Assembly (NCBI GenBank): GCA_029844215.1
Contig: CM056736.1
Span: forward strand, 60,201,562-60,265,561
From: Przewalskia tangutica
Taxonomy: Eukaryota; Streptophyta; Magnoliopsida; Solanales; Solanaceae
Length of the DNA: 64,000 nucleotides
Direction of reading: 5' to 3'
Made by a program: the position numbers and the translations under genes. The notes below the pieces were generated by a model. It was not told the DNA's origin. It ran no database searches and saw only the letters and a list, made by a program, of their open reading frames with translations. Position 1 is the stretch's first letter. The number at the start of each line of letters is the position of its first letter. Shown in pieces: positions 10,830 to 24,041 of this stretch.

Positions 10830-11187
10830 GGCTAAGTCCTCCTACCAGACACTCTTTCGACATCGACCGACGGTCATAGGTACAACAAGTATTAACTAAA
10901 AGACGACATTCCGGGACGACGTCACAACCGCGAACCAAGCCCGAGTTCTAACCAACTCCCGCATACCCCGAACGCCCCGAAATCCGTGGAAGACCACTGC
11001 ATTGTGGATGTGCATAATCAAATCACGCGAGGTGACTCGCCGAAAGTTACCAGCGACCTTGCCGCCCGCCCTCTTCTCGCCCTCGTTAACCCGCCGATCT
11101 CTACGCTTTCTACCGCCGTGGTATAAGCTCGCATACGTGCCATGCTCGCTTAATCGAAGAACTACTCTGCACAACCTCTCGCTTGAT
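10830..11187 (-). pseudogene. Gy2 gag, 3' part
   Basis: This is the downstream half of the gag region, cut by element C at 11,188. It matches 63,040-63,400 at the window end. On the minus strand the knuckle-equivalent region is near 10,838-10,890 (reading like tgt-acc-tatgac), but the cysteine/histidine pattern is not intact. No long frame survives. Confidence 0.6.
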
Positions 11188-12562
11188 TGATGCGTAAATA
11201 TGCACAACTTTAAAAAAAGCGCACGTTATCGTAATCAGTAGTATAGTCTTAGATAAGACCGAATATCGCCCTCTGTGATTAGGGTCCAAGTATCGCTTAT
11301 CTATTTTCTAGTATCTATTTGGCGAATTAATACTTGATTGGTTGTTTATAACTAAGAATTTCAAAAGCTATTTAAATGTAAAGAATTACTGTGATGAGAA
11401 GAATAGTTTCATTATCCTATTCCTTACTTTATGTTTACTTGTTAAATCATTACTTATGGTGTTCTTCTTAGAAAGAAATCGCTTTATACTCCAGGTTATA
11501 TAAACACGATTGTTCCTTACCTAACTTTCTCGATAAGGGTAACTCCTATGGGAGGATTAAGCACAAAAACCTAGTAAAATTTCTCTCAGTTAGCCCCTCA
11601 TCAACCCAACAAATCTACTTGAGGTATTTTCATCCCCAATTCCAGACTGTCTACCCAACTTCCAGCATCTTCACAATCCCCCCTTTTCACAAACTGATTA
11701 GAAATCATATAGTGATAACTAGTTGTCAAATAGCTACCAAGAATTCAACTCAATTATTGGATAGATCTCTCAATAAGAATAATAACCATAAGCATGCATT
11801 ACTTTATAACATAAAGTTCAAGAATTCAACATAGAAAACCCTATAAGAGAATTAGTTCCTAGCCATAAATATGACAAGAACTAATCTTCTTCATAAAACC
11901 GAATAAAGTAAAAGAAAAGAAAAGAAAATTACTAAGAATGAGTCTCAGCCAAGCATCGAGGGTTGTGTTGTGGAATATTTACAAGGTGGATTGGTGGAAG
12001 GATGGATGTAGAATGGTGAATGGTAGAATGGAGAATGAATAATTCTTCTAATGATGTAGAGTATTTATAGCCAAAGAATCCTTGGTTAAGGATTTATGTA
12101 GGAAAGGAAAAGTTATTAGAATCCTTTTAGGTAAGTTTTTAGGTAGGAAAAGGTTTTCTTTAGGTATGAAAATTATCCCTTTTGAAGGAAAAGTTATCCC
12201 TTTAGGATTCTCAAATTCTCATACAGATCAATTTTCGCATACTCTGACAGCCTGCCAGCGCGGCTACTGGATTACAGCATTCTACCAAAACTTTTTGACT
12301 TTCAGCACTTACCTGGTTTTCATTTTTTAACAAGATGACATTTTTCTCGCAGGACTTCGATTTTCTCTATAATTCCCTAACTTAGACTTCATTTCTTTTG
12401 TGTGCAATTTCATCTCTTTTATGCTCATTTCATCTCCTCGTCATTTCTCCATTTTTGACGACACAAAAGAAAGGAAAACGACTAATAACGAATTTAAACA
12501 TAAATAAAATGAGTAAAATACTAATTAAAAGACTCAAAAGTGTATATAAAATACACCGATCA
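11188..12562 (-). repeat. Element C 3' LTR
   Basis: It is a direct repeat of 14,689-15,948 and contains ATTTGGCGAATTAATACTTG and a minus-strand TATA box at 12,062-12,069. It is slightly longer than its partner through small insertions. Confidence 0.88.
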
Positions 12563-13841
12563 AATACCCAAACTTAACCTTTTGCGCCTCGAGCAAAGAT
12601 AGAAAGAACGACACTAAAGACTCAAAGAACGAAAAATAAAAGACTCACTGCCATTGATCATTTTTGCTGTATTAGTGTTATCTAGAAAAACATGAAGGTT
12701 AAGCATGAAATTTGCTAGATATTTCGCAAACTCATATTCATCATGCTTAATGGAAGTCAATATACTAAATCATGCATATAAATTCAAGAATTCTTATGGC
12801 ATGCTTACTTGCTATTCTCCACTAATTCGGATATGCATAAAAGAGATCTTCAGACTTTAAGGGTTGTAATGTAGGCTTTAGGTAGGGGTAGGTAAAAATA
12901 GGCATTTAGGCTCATTTTGTGGTACTATGCTCTTTAGCTTTTCAATTTTTCCCTTTTTCTTTTGGTTCTTTCCTTCATTCGATTCTATCTTTCCCTCTTT
13001 TGTTTTGGGAGAGTGAAATGTATAATCATAATAAGCACCCCACCCCAAACTTAGGCTTTTGCCTATTTTATTTTACTTTTATTCACTCCTTTTGTCTTCC
13101 TTTTTCAATACACAATGTATTCCACTTTTTCATATTTTTACTTATGGCATTTCAGGAATATGGGGTGTCAAAGAAAAAGTTTCAATTTTTGGCTCAATAG
13201 AAGTGACTAGGGATATATTTTTAAAGTACGGATAGAAAAGAATGGTAAGAATCTATCAAAGAAATGCCTGCCATCTCTCTAACATGCATATCCTAATTAT
13301 TTCGCCAAATAGCAAGCACTCATAACACATAAGTATTTATCATTTAGCATGCATAACTCAAGCAAGAAACTGTAGGCACATCTGTGAGTTTTTGGCATAT
13401 CTAACTTAGGTGTTTTAGATAGTTGCTTCAATTCACATTATTCCACCTTACTTCACTAGGTGTTTCTAGCAACTACAAAGATACATGATTTTTGACAGCA
13501 ATTATGACTCAAAAAAGAAAAGAAAAAGAAAAAAATTTGTGACTCAAAAATAAACACAAAACAAATAAAAAGACTTAATCAAACATAACAAGACACAAAT
13601 AAACACCCCCAAACTTAAATTCCACCTTGTCCCCAATGTGTGCAAGACTCACAGAAAATAAAAGAAAATGACAACCCGACACACAACACAACACAATGGT
13701 CAGAGGTCTAGGATGAAAATCTCGAATTTGCAATCTGTCTGGTACAGTTTTCGCTCAGCCTCGGCCCGGCCGCCGCGACTGGCTGCGGCGCTCTTCTGCT
13801 CGGCGCACCGCTGCGCGCTCATTCTGGCGAGCCTGACGCTT

Positions 13842-13875
<34 letters not shown>

Positions 13876-14545
13876 CATCCAACAACACAAAACAAGAACC
13901 CAAGACCGTGAGATCGTTTCAAGACAAAATAAAATAAAATAAAGACATGAATTGAAATAACATAATTAAAAACGCTTTAACCTTGATCCTTCGCTTGCAA
14001 TCCGCAGAGTTATTGTTGTAGTCTCACTTCAACTACAACAATTGCTTCAAACAAGGGCCTCAAATATACGATTATCCCTAAAGCTCAAGACATGCTTTTT
14101 TTTTTTTCTCTCTAATGTAGGATCAAATGAGATTCCCTACATCTTTAAACTCTGGGTGCTATTGACTTCTGTTTGGGAGTCAACTTTGATGGTGGTGTTT
14201 CCGCAATAGGTATAAGAAAAGATTTTCCAAGGAATCGAAGGTGAATAATCGGATCTCGCAATCTTTTTCTTTCTACACCAACTATCTATTCTCAATAGTG
14301 ATGATCAGTTCTCAATTTGTTGTTAATATGATCGCGAGTTCTATGGCGCTTTCCAACCTCTTTATGCCATTTCGCCCATGAACAGGCGCCTCGCGAGACT
14401 AAGTAGGGTTTCTAATTCTCCCTCTTCCTCTATGGTTGGCTCTCGATCATAGATAAATCCATGTCTTGAGGATCCCGAGATGAATCAAAACCAACAACTA
14501 ATCACACCTCGATTTTTATTTATTTTATTATTTTTATTTTTTTAT

Positions 14546-14593
<48 letters not shown>

Positions 14594-14688
14594 ATTTTTA
14601 ATAACGAAAACGTAAAAATAAAAAAATTAAAACCAAATTAGAAATTGAAAATAGATAATTTGATATTGAACTATTGCCTAAAAAAACT
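12563..14688 (-). other. Element C internal region, non-coding
   Basis: No recognisable protein is encoded. It holds CCCCAAACTTA motifs near 13,040 and 13,605 (minus TAAGTTTGGGG, typical of sequence near the PPT in Tat/Athila-like elements), a T run of more than 30 bases at about 13,842-13,875, and an (AT)n and T-rich stretch at 14,510-14,600. A GC-rich patch at 13,755-13,830 stands out from its AT-rich surroundings. A primer binding site next to 14,688 was not identified. Confidence 0.65.
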
Positions 14689-15948
14689 TGATGCGGTAAT
14701 ATGCACACACACTAAACAAAAAGTGGCACGTTATCGATCAAGTAGTATAGTCTTAGATAAGACCGAATATCGCCCTCTAGGATTAGGGTCCAAGTATCGC
14801 TTATCTATTTTCTAGTATCTATTTGGCGAATTAATACTTGATTGGTTGTTTATAACTAAGAATTTCAAAAGCTATTTAAATGTAAAGAATTACTTGGATG
14901 TGATGAGAATAATCCTTACTATCCGCTTATGTTACTTGTTAATGCATTACTTATGGTGTTCTTCTTTTGGAGAAAGAAATCGTTTTATACCCGCTGTGGT
15001 TATATAAACACTCAACCCCAGATTGTTCCTTACCTAACTTTACGATAAGTGGTAACTCCATAGGAGGATTAAGCACAAAACCTAGTTTCGCACAATGCGC
15101 AAAATTAGGGTTGTTAAGCCTCTCATCAACGCTACAAATCTAATTGAGGTATTTTCATCCCCAATTCAAGACCGTCTACCCAACTTACAAGATATTCACA
15201 ATCCTCCTTGATTAGAAATCATATAGTGATAACTAGTTGTCAATTAGCTACCAAGAATTCAACTCAATTATTGGATAGATCTCTCAATAAGAATAATAAC
15301 CATAAGCATGCATTACTTTATAACATAAAGTTCAAGAATTCAACATAGAAAACCTATAAGAGAATTAGTTCCTAGCCATAAATATGACAAGAACTAATCT
15401 CTTCATAAAATCAAATAAAGTAAAAGAAAAGAAAGAAAATTACTAAGAATGAGTCTCAGCCAAGCATCCAAGGGTTGTGTTGTGGAATATTTATTTGGTG
15501 GAAGGATGGATGTAGAATGGTGAATGGTAGAATGGAGAATGAATAATTCTTCTAATGATTATTTATAGCAAAAAAAACTTTTAGTGGAGGGTTAAGGATT
15601 TATGGGAAAGGAAAAGTTATTAGAATCCTTTTAGGTAAGAGTTTTTAGGTAGGAAAAGGTTTTTCTTTAGGTATGAAAAATTATCCCTTTTGAAGGAAAA
15701 GTTATCCCTTTAGGATTCAAACATGTCAACCGATTTTCTATAATTCGAACTTCTTAGACTTCATTTCCCTTTTGTGTGCAATTTCATCTCTTTTATGCTC
15801 ATTTCATCTCGTCTTTCGTCATTTCTCCATTTTTTGACCGTGACACAAAAGAAAGGAAAAACACCCTACATTTGATTTAAACATAAATAAAATGAGTAAA
15901 ATACTAATTAAAAAAGACTCAAAAAGTGTATATAAAATACACCGATCA
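14689..15948 (-). repeat. Element C 5' LTR
   Basis: It starts TGATGCGG and ends CACCGATCA on the plus strand, matching the other LTR, and is followed by the target duplication TTGAT. Confidence 0.88.
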
Positions 15949-15953
15949 TTGAT

Positions 15954-16266
15954 ATTCATCAAGACTCGCGGTACATCGGTATACTCTCTGGTAGTTAAAT
16001 CCATAGCTAGTAACAGGGTCGCCTCTTTGCAATCCATATTCTCTGTTCCTGGTCGTGGAACAGAAGGTTCCAATATCATGGCCGCAGTAGGAACTGCCGC
16101 CGCCGTGCTAAACTTTACTGGGGCTAGTGATGTCGCAGAAATCCCCGAATGAAGCATTACCCTAGGTAATGATTGGGCCTGTGCCCACGTAACCCTCTGA
16201 ACTCTACTCGCAGCTCCCTCGGCTGCCTTGCCCTCCTGGGCCCGGGTTTTGCCCTACGCGGAGGCA
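15954..16266 (-). pseudogene. Gy2 gag, 5' part
   Basis: The probable start is the minus ATG at 16,264-16,266, followed by PPR and basic residues as in Gy1 gag. Further on the frame reads KFSTAAAVPTAA, EPSVPRPGTENMDCKEATLL and LLAMDLTTREYTDVP, also seen in fragments at 54,300-54,400 and 62,930-63,030. At least one frameshift separates the start from this part. Element C interrupts it at 15,953. It is called gag by position after the leader. Confidence 0.7.
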
Positions 16267-16377
16267 TAACGGTAAGGGAAAGAAATACGTTAGAGGGTCC
16301 AACTTACAACACAGCTCTAAGGCACGATCTCAGAGTGAGAGAAATAGAAACCAATCCTAAATATCCTATAGCCTCCT

Positions 16378-16411
16378 GATTATTGGTGTGGTGCACAACA
16401 CACCGATAATC
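16378..16411 (-). promoter_or_regulatory. Gy2 leader stem-loop with GTGCAC loop
   Basis: On the minus strand GATTATCGGTGTG and CACACCAATAATC form a 13-bp stem with one mismatch around the loop TTGTGCAC. The loop contains the self-complementary GTGCAC. It lies about 47 bases after the PBS, and equivalents occur in Gy1, Gy3 and the GyB array. Confidence 0.7.
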
Positions 16412-16457
16412 AAGACTCTACTGGATACGGTCTGTAGACACTTTCCGAGGATTAACT

Positions 16458-16469
16458 GCTCTGATACCA
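16458..16469 (-). promoter_or_regulatory. Gy2 primer binding site (initiator tRNA-Met)
   Basis: The minus strand reads TGGTATCAGAGC, complementary to the 3' end of plant initiator tRNA-Met. It lies 4 bases inside the LTR end at 16,474. Confidence 0.92.
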
Positions 16470-16473
16470 CTTT

Positions 16474-19400
16474 TGTCACGACCCGTTCCGGGGCCCGTGA
16501 CTGGTGCCTTACCCCGGGCACCCTAGTGATACAACATCAGAGTAATCAGCGGAACATAAAAACGATACAAGACATGTTATGAAATATGAAACAATAATCT
16601 GAGAAAAACTTGCCTTTCGGCATATATATAAATAACAACTTTTTTCAACATGAACAGTTTAATCCTTTTTACAAACCCTGCCCACAAAGATTACTCTGCA
16701 CCTCTAAGAAATGATACGACAACAATGGCGGACAGGGCCCCGCCATACCCCGTAATGTAAACACCTACAACAACAGGACTATACCATCGATAAGCCTCGA
16801 GAAACGGAGCTTTCCAAACGCCGAATCGTGACCCTAAGAGCGAGGATCAATGATCGTGTACCTTTACTCGCGGCATGAACGCGGCCAAGGAGGTCGATAA
16901 CAGTACCAAGTATGTGGCGAAAATAACTCATCAGTAAATGAAATCATAGTAGTCTATACAAAGCGAGAGACATGTATGATAACCAAACTACGCTTCACTA
17001 TAAATAGCAATCATGCCAAGTCGTGGACTCACGCCTCAAGTCATCACTCAATTTTAACAATGGGTCTCACGCCCACAACATCAATCGTGCGTGGAATACC
17101 TTCCATCGCTGCAGGATTTATGATATACAAGCACGAGGAATACACATGAACACCGTGTCCGCTGTGTCCTAATAAAACGATGCAGGGTAAGTACGAAGGC
17201 ATAGCCGACTACTAACACCAGCGTACCAACAAGGTCATAAATCGTGTCATGATATCTGTCTGGCCGTCACATGATAAAAGGCGGTCACTCGCGCGAGATC
17301 AAATGTGCGCGTCTAGCCTCGAACTTTCGCGACTCGCATAGGCCAACCTCATAGGCCCGCATGAGGTATAACCTCGCATCGAGGTAGCTACTCCTCGACA
17401 TCGCCTGGACTCGCGATCGCGTAGCGCGAGACCGCGTGACCACAAGGCCGTAAACTAACCCGGAACTCCGTAGTTCCGCATGGATCCTCGGACCCGCATG
17501 AGGTATTCTCGAATCACGGTCCTGCATCACCGAGTCTACCCCGCATCGGAGGGCAGCTTAACCTCCGGACACAAGTCAAGGTGAGTGGTATAATACCAAC
17601 ATAACGGCTGATAGTCAAACAACTTTAAGCGCAGTCGAGGGGAACACCCCTTTACACTAACATCACAAGATACTAACACACGTAGCATCCTAACATGTTT
17701 ACTTATCAAATCAACAAGAAAGTATTACAAGGCTATCACAAACCAATACAATCAAGTTATTCACACAAGGTACTTTCTATTTAACAAGTTCGGGTATCTA
17801 CCCCCAAAGTACTTCACACATTAAATCTTTAAAAAGATCTGTTTCTTTCACATAAGTCACACAATACCCGTAGTATAAAATAGAGTGACTGTCCTTTGAA
17901 GCAAACGAACACTCTTACCTTTGTAAAATCAAGTAACAACATTATTTTCCAAACGTCCAAGTTTGCCTAATTTCAAATGTTCACGTTTCTTATTTTAGAA
18001 AGGTTTCGTAGTTCATAGTCTTATTCATTTAAGAATATAATTCTCTTTTAAACAATCGGAGAAACATAAGCCTTATATGTGAGTAGGATATTCTTGTTTA
18101 TAACAATCTTATTACAGCAGCCATGATCTAGGAAATATCATTTTGTCTCATCTTAGCTTACATGCAGATGTAAGTTTCTCTGGTTTTAATAATACTTAAT
18201 TATTCAATACATTTTCCTTTATTAACGCGGTGGTTTGTCGATACACATTTCTGATTTCCGAAATCAGTAAAACATTATCCCTTTTAAAATCAAGTACTCA
18301 TTACTCACGAATGAGGTTTCACACAAAATTCATATAATTCATTTAAGTTAAGTCTCTTATCTTACAAGATCAAGTCTCTTAACTTCTAAAATAAATAAAT
18401 CATTCGCTTTATCTCTCTTACGCCGTTATACCTAACTTCCCATAAAGCTAGTATAACTCTTAAGCTTTTAAAACCAAGTATTACTCTTCTTTTAAAAACA
18501 GTTCTTAATTCTCTTGAACTACTTCAAGATTATTATTATTCGGGCTTAAGTCAAAAGACATTGCCGTACAACTACGTTCAATTAACACACGTACGTCTAC
18601 CGTACTACATAGTTATACACACATCATGCTAGAAGAGATAGGAAGAGGTTCACATACCTCGCGACGATTATCGACTAATAGCAAATCGCTCCACGGCTAT
18701 AACCCGGCTAGCCTGGTTCACCTTCTTAAGTAGCACATGCTACTCAGAACATTCAACCTATACAGTTATACAAGTCTATCAAAGTCTAGACTACTCGATA
18801 GAATAAATCTAGATGCAAGATCCTACGGGAAATTGGGCAGCCCTTCCCTACCCGTCAACTACACAAGTCTACTGTAATACAGTCCTACGTAATTACAGTT
18901 CAGTTCTTAACTTTAAATTCAGGCTTAAGTCCAAGGACATTGCCACAACATTAAGTTCAGTACTATATATAGTATACTTCAACTATATATGCTAACATCA
19001 TGTAATTTCCAAGTACAATAGAGGACAAGATAATTACCTCGATAAGCCCATAATTATCCAAGTTAAAATGTCGATCCCGGGCAACGTTTAGCTCGACTCC
19101 GAGCGCTCCAACGCTTCTAAACCACCCTTAGAACTTCTCACCAACTTCTACACACTACTCCAACCAACGACGGAGATTATCCTTAGGGTTTCCGTTTTGT
19201 GACAGACGGGAAGTATAATAGTATTTCTGGGCTTTTGGTAGCGGTTTAACCTTAGAATACTACAAGGTATATACGGCTAAGGTAATTTGGGCATTATAAC
19301 AATACTTTTGAGAGTATTTCTACCAAGAGGGGGTGTTTTATACGAGACAACTAGGCTGGGGGTACCCAGCTAGCACCACAAAGGAGAGGGAGGCTCTCGG

Positions 19401-19919
19401 CCTGAGGCCACTCAAGGGGAGGAAGGCTCTTGGGCGAGAACCATGAAGGGAGAGGGAGGGATTTTAACACTTAGAAGATTTGTGGAAAGGATGAAGAATT
19501 CATCAAAGGGAGAGGGGTATTTATAGCACAAGCCAAGGCCAACCAATGGCCAAGATCTAGCCAAGTGCATAGCAAGTGTAGGGCCAAGATTCACCCATGT
19601 GTCCTTAACCAACTAACACACAAAATATCCTACCAACTCCCCCCTCTTCAATTCGTCCAAACCGACCCCTTACGTCATGATGGGAGGTGCCAAGTGGCGC
19701 CCTCTCGTTGGTCCAACACGTCACGCCACTCGGAAAAATCCGCAAAAATTAAAAATGACATAGCCGGAATTTTCCCTACCAAAGCTGTGAAAACGTTTCG
19801 TCGAAAAACGACTCTAAACGGGTGTTGTGAACAAAAAATAATTCGGCCAAGCTTAATACAAGTTTCAAATTTTCTACGTACGTCCTTACGTACATACTCT
19901 GGAAATACGGGGTATAACA
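16474..19919 (-). repeat. Gy2 5' LTR (3.45 kb)
   Basis: On the plus strand it starts TGTCACGACCC and ends GGGGTATAACA. It repeats 5,636-9,062. The TATA box is at 19,518-19,525 (minus). The U5 part contains the ATGCGG-type motif cluster (about 17,340-17,550). Confidence 0.9.
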
Positions 19920-20327
19920 AGAACTTTCTCTTACAACGAGCTGAGACAATTTGTTGGAGGGTCAGACTTCCCAACAAAAGGCAAAAGCAGCCTCGAACGT
20001 CGATGCACTTTCCTTCAGCATTCCACAACATCACAACAACCCAATGCCATCATAACTCGACATTGGGACAAAATTTAAATTCGTGTCTGCCTTGCCTTTA
20101 ATTTTCCAGCACCACAGTAGTCCATCGTCATGATAGTTCGATACTTGAACAAATTTTGAGATGCATCTGCCCTGCCTTTAATTTACTAGCATCGCAGCAA
20201 CCCAATATCATCATAACTTGACACTGGGACAAGAATTTTGAATCTGCATTAGCCGCCTTTAATTTTCTAGCACCACAGTAATCCAGTGTCATCATAATTC
20301 GATACTGGGACAAAATTTTGAATCTGT
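19920..20327. mobile_element. Host repeat sequence E, middle piece
   Basis: It continues E after Gy2. It carries four copies of an approximately 75-85-bp module with the pairing arms seen in CCAGTGTCATCATAA and TCGATACTGG, the inverted form of the stem-loop modules at 24,042-24,348. It ends AATCTGT at 20,327, where D is inserted. Confidence 0.65.
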
Positions 20328-23300
20328 TGTCACGCCCTTTTTCTACTGCGACATTATTCAACGAATCCTGCTTAAAGTTGGGAAATAAAATAAAAAAAAT
20401 GCTAAAAGGTGTTAAAATGCTAAAAGGGTTGCTAAAGGGTTAAGGGTTCGTGGAGCACCACCTAATTAGTTTGGGTGAATTAAGACACATAAATGTTAAC
20501 TAGGTTAAAGTCAACATTAACTCCCTTTTAATGGTCTGCAAAACCGTGTGAGATTATGGGTAAGGGTTCTTTATTAATCTAGAGGGAAGGGGTTAGACAC
20601 CGTCTAAGATCCGCTAACTTGCGGTTGTCCGTCCAAATCTAGGTTAATTATTATGTTAAGGAAATGCATGTTTAGAAAGTATTTAAGTAAAATGTGTTGC
20701 AAGTGTTTTAAAAAAAAGGTGCATTTTGATAACAAAAAAAGGATTTATAAGACTTATCGTATACCTGTAAAGTTAGTCTTTTGGATGAAGGCATGCATTT
20801 GTAAAGCATTATAAAATACATATGAAATGAAGAGTATGCATTTATATTCAAAGTTGATTTATTGATTAAAGGTATGCGTTTACTTGCAATTTTTTTTATA
20901 TATATGTGGCGTAATGCAAAAGAGATTTATTATTATTCGGCAAATGTTTAGACATGCGTGCCAAGCCCTAAAATAAGTAATTAGAAGTGCATTTCTGATT
21001 TTTAAAACTACCCGCCCAATTTATTTATTCAAAGACTAATTATTCTATGTCTCCTATTAATTACAAAGTTAGATAATAAATTGCAAATAACAAAATAAAG
21101 GCACGAATGAGGCAAGAAAATTAAGAGAGTAAAAGGAGTTAAGATGGATGACGACATCATCTTGTTCTATTTTGTCTTAGGAGTGCTGATGCGGGAATAC
21201 GAATGCGGATGCACATAGATGTGAGTCTTCATTTGTTGTAACTCATGATGAGTCTCCCCTTGAGACTCTTCATTTTTGCTCCGGTGCATTTCATGTAAAT
21301 AAAGAAAAGATAAGGATTAGTAACTACCCAAATCAGATAATAATGCCAGTAAATGAAATATTCATACGTGATTCAAACATATATGAGACCCATATGATTT
21401 TACATGAAATGTTTTATATGCGCGCCAACATGGTCTATGCTTTTACATGAAATAGAATTAAACTGAGCAATAAGTATGGGAAAATGATCCAACAATGATA
21501 GGACTAGTTCAATACACATACAGGGCTAATATAGATATTATTCGACAACTTGGAAGATATAACACAAGACAATTTTAGAAGAGTGTTAACACGAATAGTT
21601 TTGGTCACTCAAACAGGTAGGGTGGAGTAGTACAATGTTAATATTCCTCAAATGTCTAAGCGAGCCAAATGATTTTGGGTATTAAAACACACACAGAACA
21701 TGATGATATAGATCCTTAACTCCCATTTATGACTCTAAACTGAGTACACTGAAACTAATCAGTGTGCGATTTACATTCAAGGTTCAAACTGGACCTGCAA
21801 CATGTGTGGGAATCATGGTCACACAAAAATAGGACGACAACACTTATGGCTTCCAACGGATTTTAGATCAGATGGTAATACCATTTAGGAAGGGAAAAAC
21901 AACTTCAGCAGACAGGGTATGGCAAGATTGGAGCTCAAATAAAAAAAACAGACCACCAAGCCGGATTTTAGCAACTCTAACCATTGCGACATGTTGAATA
22001 TTTATGACCCACAGCACAACCATATTGTCCATAGCAGTAAGCAAGTTTTAACTTCATATGACTATGTCCTTCATGCTTGATCTAGTCCCTAGGTTGATTT
22101 CATGATTTAAACTAACCTTATACTTTACATCTATCAACCACATTGCACAAAGTCAGCAGCCACTTTTAAACACTAAGAAGTCAATGATCAACTTAAGCTA
22201 GTCCTCTGCCTATAAGACTCGCAAAAGATCATTTAATGGACATCAGTAACTCTCATAAACTCGAACCATGACCAACCTATTCGACAAATGCTGGTGAAAC
22301 AAATTAACAATCACAGTCATGAATATTAATAACAGTTAATATTAACTGAACAGATTCCGCAATAAGTTTAATACACTTAAGTAGTCGCATAAAACACGTA
22401 TCATACACACAAATAACAAACGAAATCTAAGACAGAAAGGGTGATAGATTTACCTTCTCCGGACAACGAACCGAGGCAGCGTATCAAGTCGTCGACCCAC
22501 TCGGAGATTTGTTGCGATGCGATTAAAACAGAATGAAACTTTTGCTTTGAGAATGCTCACTGGTTCGCGACTAATTCTTGCGAGGAAGATGAAAGGGTTT
22601 CAAATTTATGTTCTTGCCTTAAACTTCTAATTTTCGGATTGACGTTGAAGAGGTTTGTTGCTGTAAGAAGAGGTGGGTGTCTCCAATGTCCTTCGAATTT
22701 TATTACTTGCTGGACTGCTAATTTACGACGCATTTCTCTATGTTTTTTTTCTCCTGATGTGTAAAAATTGGTTCATTTATATAGCCTCAATGCTGGGTTC
22801 TGATTTATGGTAGGTTTCTTTGGTACAATATAGAGGCTGATTTCAGATTAACTTGGACGGATTTTGGGCGATATTGGTACTGTTTTCGGATATGGAAAAT
22901 CTTAATTGTTGGAACGATTTTGGAAGATGTTAATATTGATTCGGTTATGGCAATTATGTTGCACGATTTTCTTGACTGATTTGGAGAAGATTTGTTACGA
23001 TTTGTATGTAAATGGTAAGGTTTAATTAAGAAGATTTTTGGGTATAAGAGACTGATTTGGGCAATATTTTGGTATTATTTTGGACGCATTTTGGTTGATT
23101 CGTAGTGATTCGGTAAGGGAACGCCGGATACTCCGGCGAGAATCTCGGCTGGGGCGATGGGTGTGCGAGGTGCGGCTGCTGCGTTTTTCTCCCCTTTGTT
23201 TTTTAGGGTTCTTAGTGTTTTAAGGCTGTTGGGGACGAAAATGAAGGGCCTGGGAGGCTTGGGCCAACTGGTTTGGGCCGCGGGTATGTGGTGTATGTTG

Positions 23301-23908
23301 GGTAGATTTTAGGTATTAATTTAAATTGTTTATTAAATGGGGTTTAAGTTGTTATTAAATTATTTTAATATGACTTTAGGTGCTTTATTAGTTTTAGCTT
23401 GGGTTTTAATTATTACAATAATAAATGCGGGCGTGCTATTTAATATGTACTTAATATTTTATAATGCGAGACCGTTATTAAAATCTTATTTATTATACGT
23501 ACTTTGCGATGTTAAATTAAAATTAAATGAGGGTTTAATTGCTTATGAAATTGCTTTGGGTATTAATAAATGTAGCTATAATTTTAAGGAATGCTTGATG
23601 CGACGCCATTAATAAATTATTTATTTATTTACGTATTTATTATTATTTAAATTATTAAGAATTAATGGAAATAGAATAGGGCTTAAATTATGAATAATAT
23701 TTAGGCAAATAACAAATGCGGACGTGAAACTCAAAGTGCTTAATACTCTACGTAAAATGCGGTGTCATTATTAAATCGCTTATTTATGCATGTATTAATG
23801 TTTTATTGTTGCATTTTATTATTATAAAATTGTTAAAATTATTTTTGGAAAACTAGTGTAATTTTATAGTTAATGATTGGACGAGAGAGTTAAAATTGGG
23901 TGTCAACT
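20328..23908 (-). repeat. Element D 3' LTR (about 3.58 kb)
   Basis: It starts TGTCACGCC on the plus strand and ends GGGTGTCAAC, so on the minus strand it opens GTTGACACCCAATTTT as Tat LTRs do. It is collinear with 29,202-31,361 plus 39,967-41,401 with few differences. The uninterrupted stretch GAGGCAGCGTATC at 22,473-22,485 is the empty site for Gy3. The minus TATA box TATATAAA is at 22,776-22,783. Confidence 0.9.
22776..22783 (-). promoter_or_regulatory. TATA box of D 3' LTR
   Basis: The minus strand has CTATATAAA about 1.13 kb into the LTR. The same box is at 40,268-40,275 in the 5' LTR. This implies about 2.4 kb of transcribed LTR downstream. Confidence 0.6.
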
Positions 23909-24041
23909 TGTCCCTCTTTGTATGGAGATGATGAAAGAGTCTTCAGACAAAGACGTTGACTTATAGCCAATTTTGTCTCGATTCTCAGAATTAAAAATGC
24001 TGGGCAATTAAGACAAGGCTGACGCAAATTCAAAAATTGTC

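Larger units (their letters stand above)
11188..15948 (-). mobile_element. Element C: non-autonomous LTR retrotransposon (LARD-like)
   Basis: Two direct repeats of 1.26 and 1.38 kb (11,188-12,562 and 14,689-15,948) flank 2.1 kb of non-coding DNA. The outer ends are TGATGCG and CGATCA, and TTGAT flanks it on both sides (11,183-11,187 and 15,949-15,953). Removing C restores the Gy2 gag order found at 63,000-63,060. The minus orientation is inferred from a PPT-like AAGTTTGGGTATT (minus) beside the LTR start TGATCGG at 12,562. No gag, RT or integrase motif was found, so it would have needed proteins from another element. Confidence 0.85.
5636..19919 (-). mobile_element. Gy2: gypsy (Tekay/Del-like) element, pol-deleted, interrupted by element C
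   Basis: On the minus strand the order is 5' LTR (16,474-19,919), PBS for initiator tRNA-Met, leader, gag region (16,266-15,954, then 11,187 to about 10,830), non-coding part, integrase tail remnant, PPT, 3' LTR (5,636-9,062). Removing C leaves about 2.65 kb of internal DNA, too short for a full gag-pol. No RT, RNase H or integrase core was found. Host sequence E is continuous across it, with an apparent target duplication AGAA(T/C). The left LTR terminus is altered (TCACACGACT where TGTCACGACC is expected). Confidence 0.85.

Noticed and set aside
13668..13937. 89-codon frame with a poly-Phe stretch in element C (and its minus-strand poly-Lys shadow)
   Set aside because: It is created by a T run of more than 30 bases inside a non-coding internal region.
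16458..16469. tRNA genes at the PBS sites
   Set aside because: Only the 12-base complement of the tRNA 3' end is present; no cloverleaf sequence surrounds any of the sites.
19565..20101. 178-codon plus-strand frame across 19,919
   Set aside because: It crosses the exact Gy2 LTR end into host sequence E and is antisense to the element; the homologous LTR at 8,584-8,901 ends differently.
23337..23612. 91-codon hydrophobic frame in the D LTR
   Set aside because: The same stretch in the partner LTR (40,829 onward) has a stop and a shift. The apparent membrane segment comes from AT-rich sequence.
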